The translations under genes were made by a program, and so were the position numbers. A DNA stretch of 6,749 bases from Candidatus Woesearchaeota archaeon (GTDB lineage: Archaea > Nanobdellota > Nanobdellia > Woesearchaeales > GW2011-AR4): positions 1-6,749 of the forward strand of contig JACPMQ010000028.1 of the NCBI GenBank assembly GCA_016185955.1. Direction: 5' to 3'. Every line of letters begins with the position of its first letter. Position 1 is the stretch's first letter. A model generated the notes under the pieces. That model did no database searches. It was not told the origin of the DNA and saw only the letters and a list, made by a program, of their open reading frames with translations. Below are positions 6,647 through 6,749 of the stretch, piece after piece.

Positions 6647-6680
6647 TTAGTATCTGCTAACAATATAAGTGGCTGCTCCA
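6647..6680 (-). repeat. Right copy of two-part inverted repeat (compact)
   Basis: Arm B' (6647-6662) and arm A' (6667-6680) are the reverse complements of 48-63 (15/16) and 4-17 (14/14). They lie only 4 bp apart, giving a compact 34-bp element. It is immediately upstream of the promoter of the first gene, and it points in the opposite direction to the left copy, so the two copies face each other across the whole five-gene block. The 69 bp beyond it to the window edge contain no recognisable gene. Confidence 0.8.
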
Positions 6681-6749
6681 AAATAAGGGGCGGTAGGCAA
6701 GCAGAAGAATGTTAATTGTGCTATCAAAATGGCGTGTATGTGCAAAATA

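Noticed and set aside
6647..6680. Possible integron attC-like site, because of CTAAC/GTTAG ends in the repeat
   Set aside because: The core boxes do not match the attC consensus well, there is no second pair of boxes, and no integrase is present.
6657..6749. Open frame on the minus strand from the right edge for 30 codons to a TAG at 6657-6659, possibly the end of an upstream gene
   Set aside because: Thirty open codons are not significant, the residues are unusual (many His, Trp, Arg), and the stop falls inside the repeat element.
6709..6749. ATG-started plus-strand frame of 13 codons running off the right edge
   Set aside because: It is too short to support, with no TATA-like element about 26 bp upstream and no Shine-Dalgarno motif. 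A gene starting here is possible but unproven.

Overview
The window is AT-rich and carries five complete genes, all on the minus strand, between two short non-coding ends (about 95 bp on the left, about 155 bp on the right). Read in the direction of transcription, from the right end to the left, the genes are: (1) a flippase-like LPG_synthase_TM/UPF0104 membrane protein, 6595-5642; (2) a 608-residue polytopic protein of probable GT-C glycosyltransferase fold with a soluble C-terminal domain, 5575-3749; (3) a PMT_2/GT39-like GT-C glycosyltransferase, 3711-2200; (4) a DegT/DnrJ/EryC1/StrS PLP-dependent sugar aminotransferase, 2159-1062; (5) a class I SAM-dependent methyltransferase, 1018-95. Gaps between genes are 37-66 bp. 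No tRNA, rRNA or CRISPR array is visible, and there is no transposase or recombinase gene.

The organism is most likely an archaeon, and by inference a DPANN-type one, given the AT-rich, Lys/Asn/Ile-rich proteins. The main evidence is promoter architecture. None of the five starts has a Shine-Dalgarno motif. Four of them have an A/T-rich TATA-like octamer or nonamer centred about 24-26 bp before the ATG, which is the geometry of archaeal leaderless transcripts. The gene families, UPF0104 flippase-like proteins and GT-C enzymes with extracytoplasmic C-terminal domains, fit an archaeal surface glycosylation locus but also occur in bacteria.

Together the genes look like an accessory cell-surface glycan cassette. 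The aminotransferase would make an amino sugar from a nucleotide-linked keto sugar. The methyltransferase may decorate the sugar or lipid. The two GT-C enzymes would transfer sugars from polyprenyl-phosphate donors outside the membrane, and the UPF0104 protein would have a membrane or lipid-handling role. No cytosolic GT-A/GT-B transferase or nucleotidyltransferase is present, so donor synthesis must be encoded elsewhere.

The most unusual feature is a two-part inverted repeat that brackets the whole gene block. A 14-bp arm (4-17 against 6667-6680, perfect) and a 16-bp arm (48-63 against 6647-6662, 15/16) occur in the same order and opposite orientation at the two ends. The arms are 4 bp apart in the right copy. 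In the left copy they are 30 bp apart, with an 18-bp near-palindrome between them. This could mark a mobile or invertible cassette, a dispersed repeat family, or a paired regulatory site.
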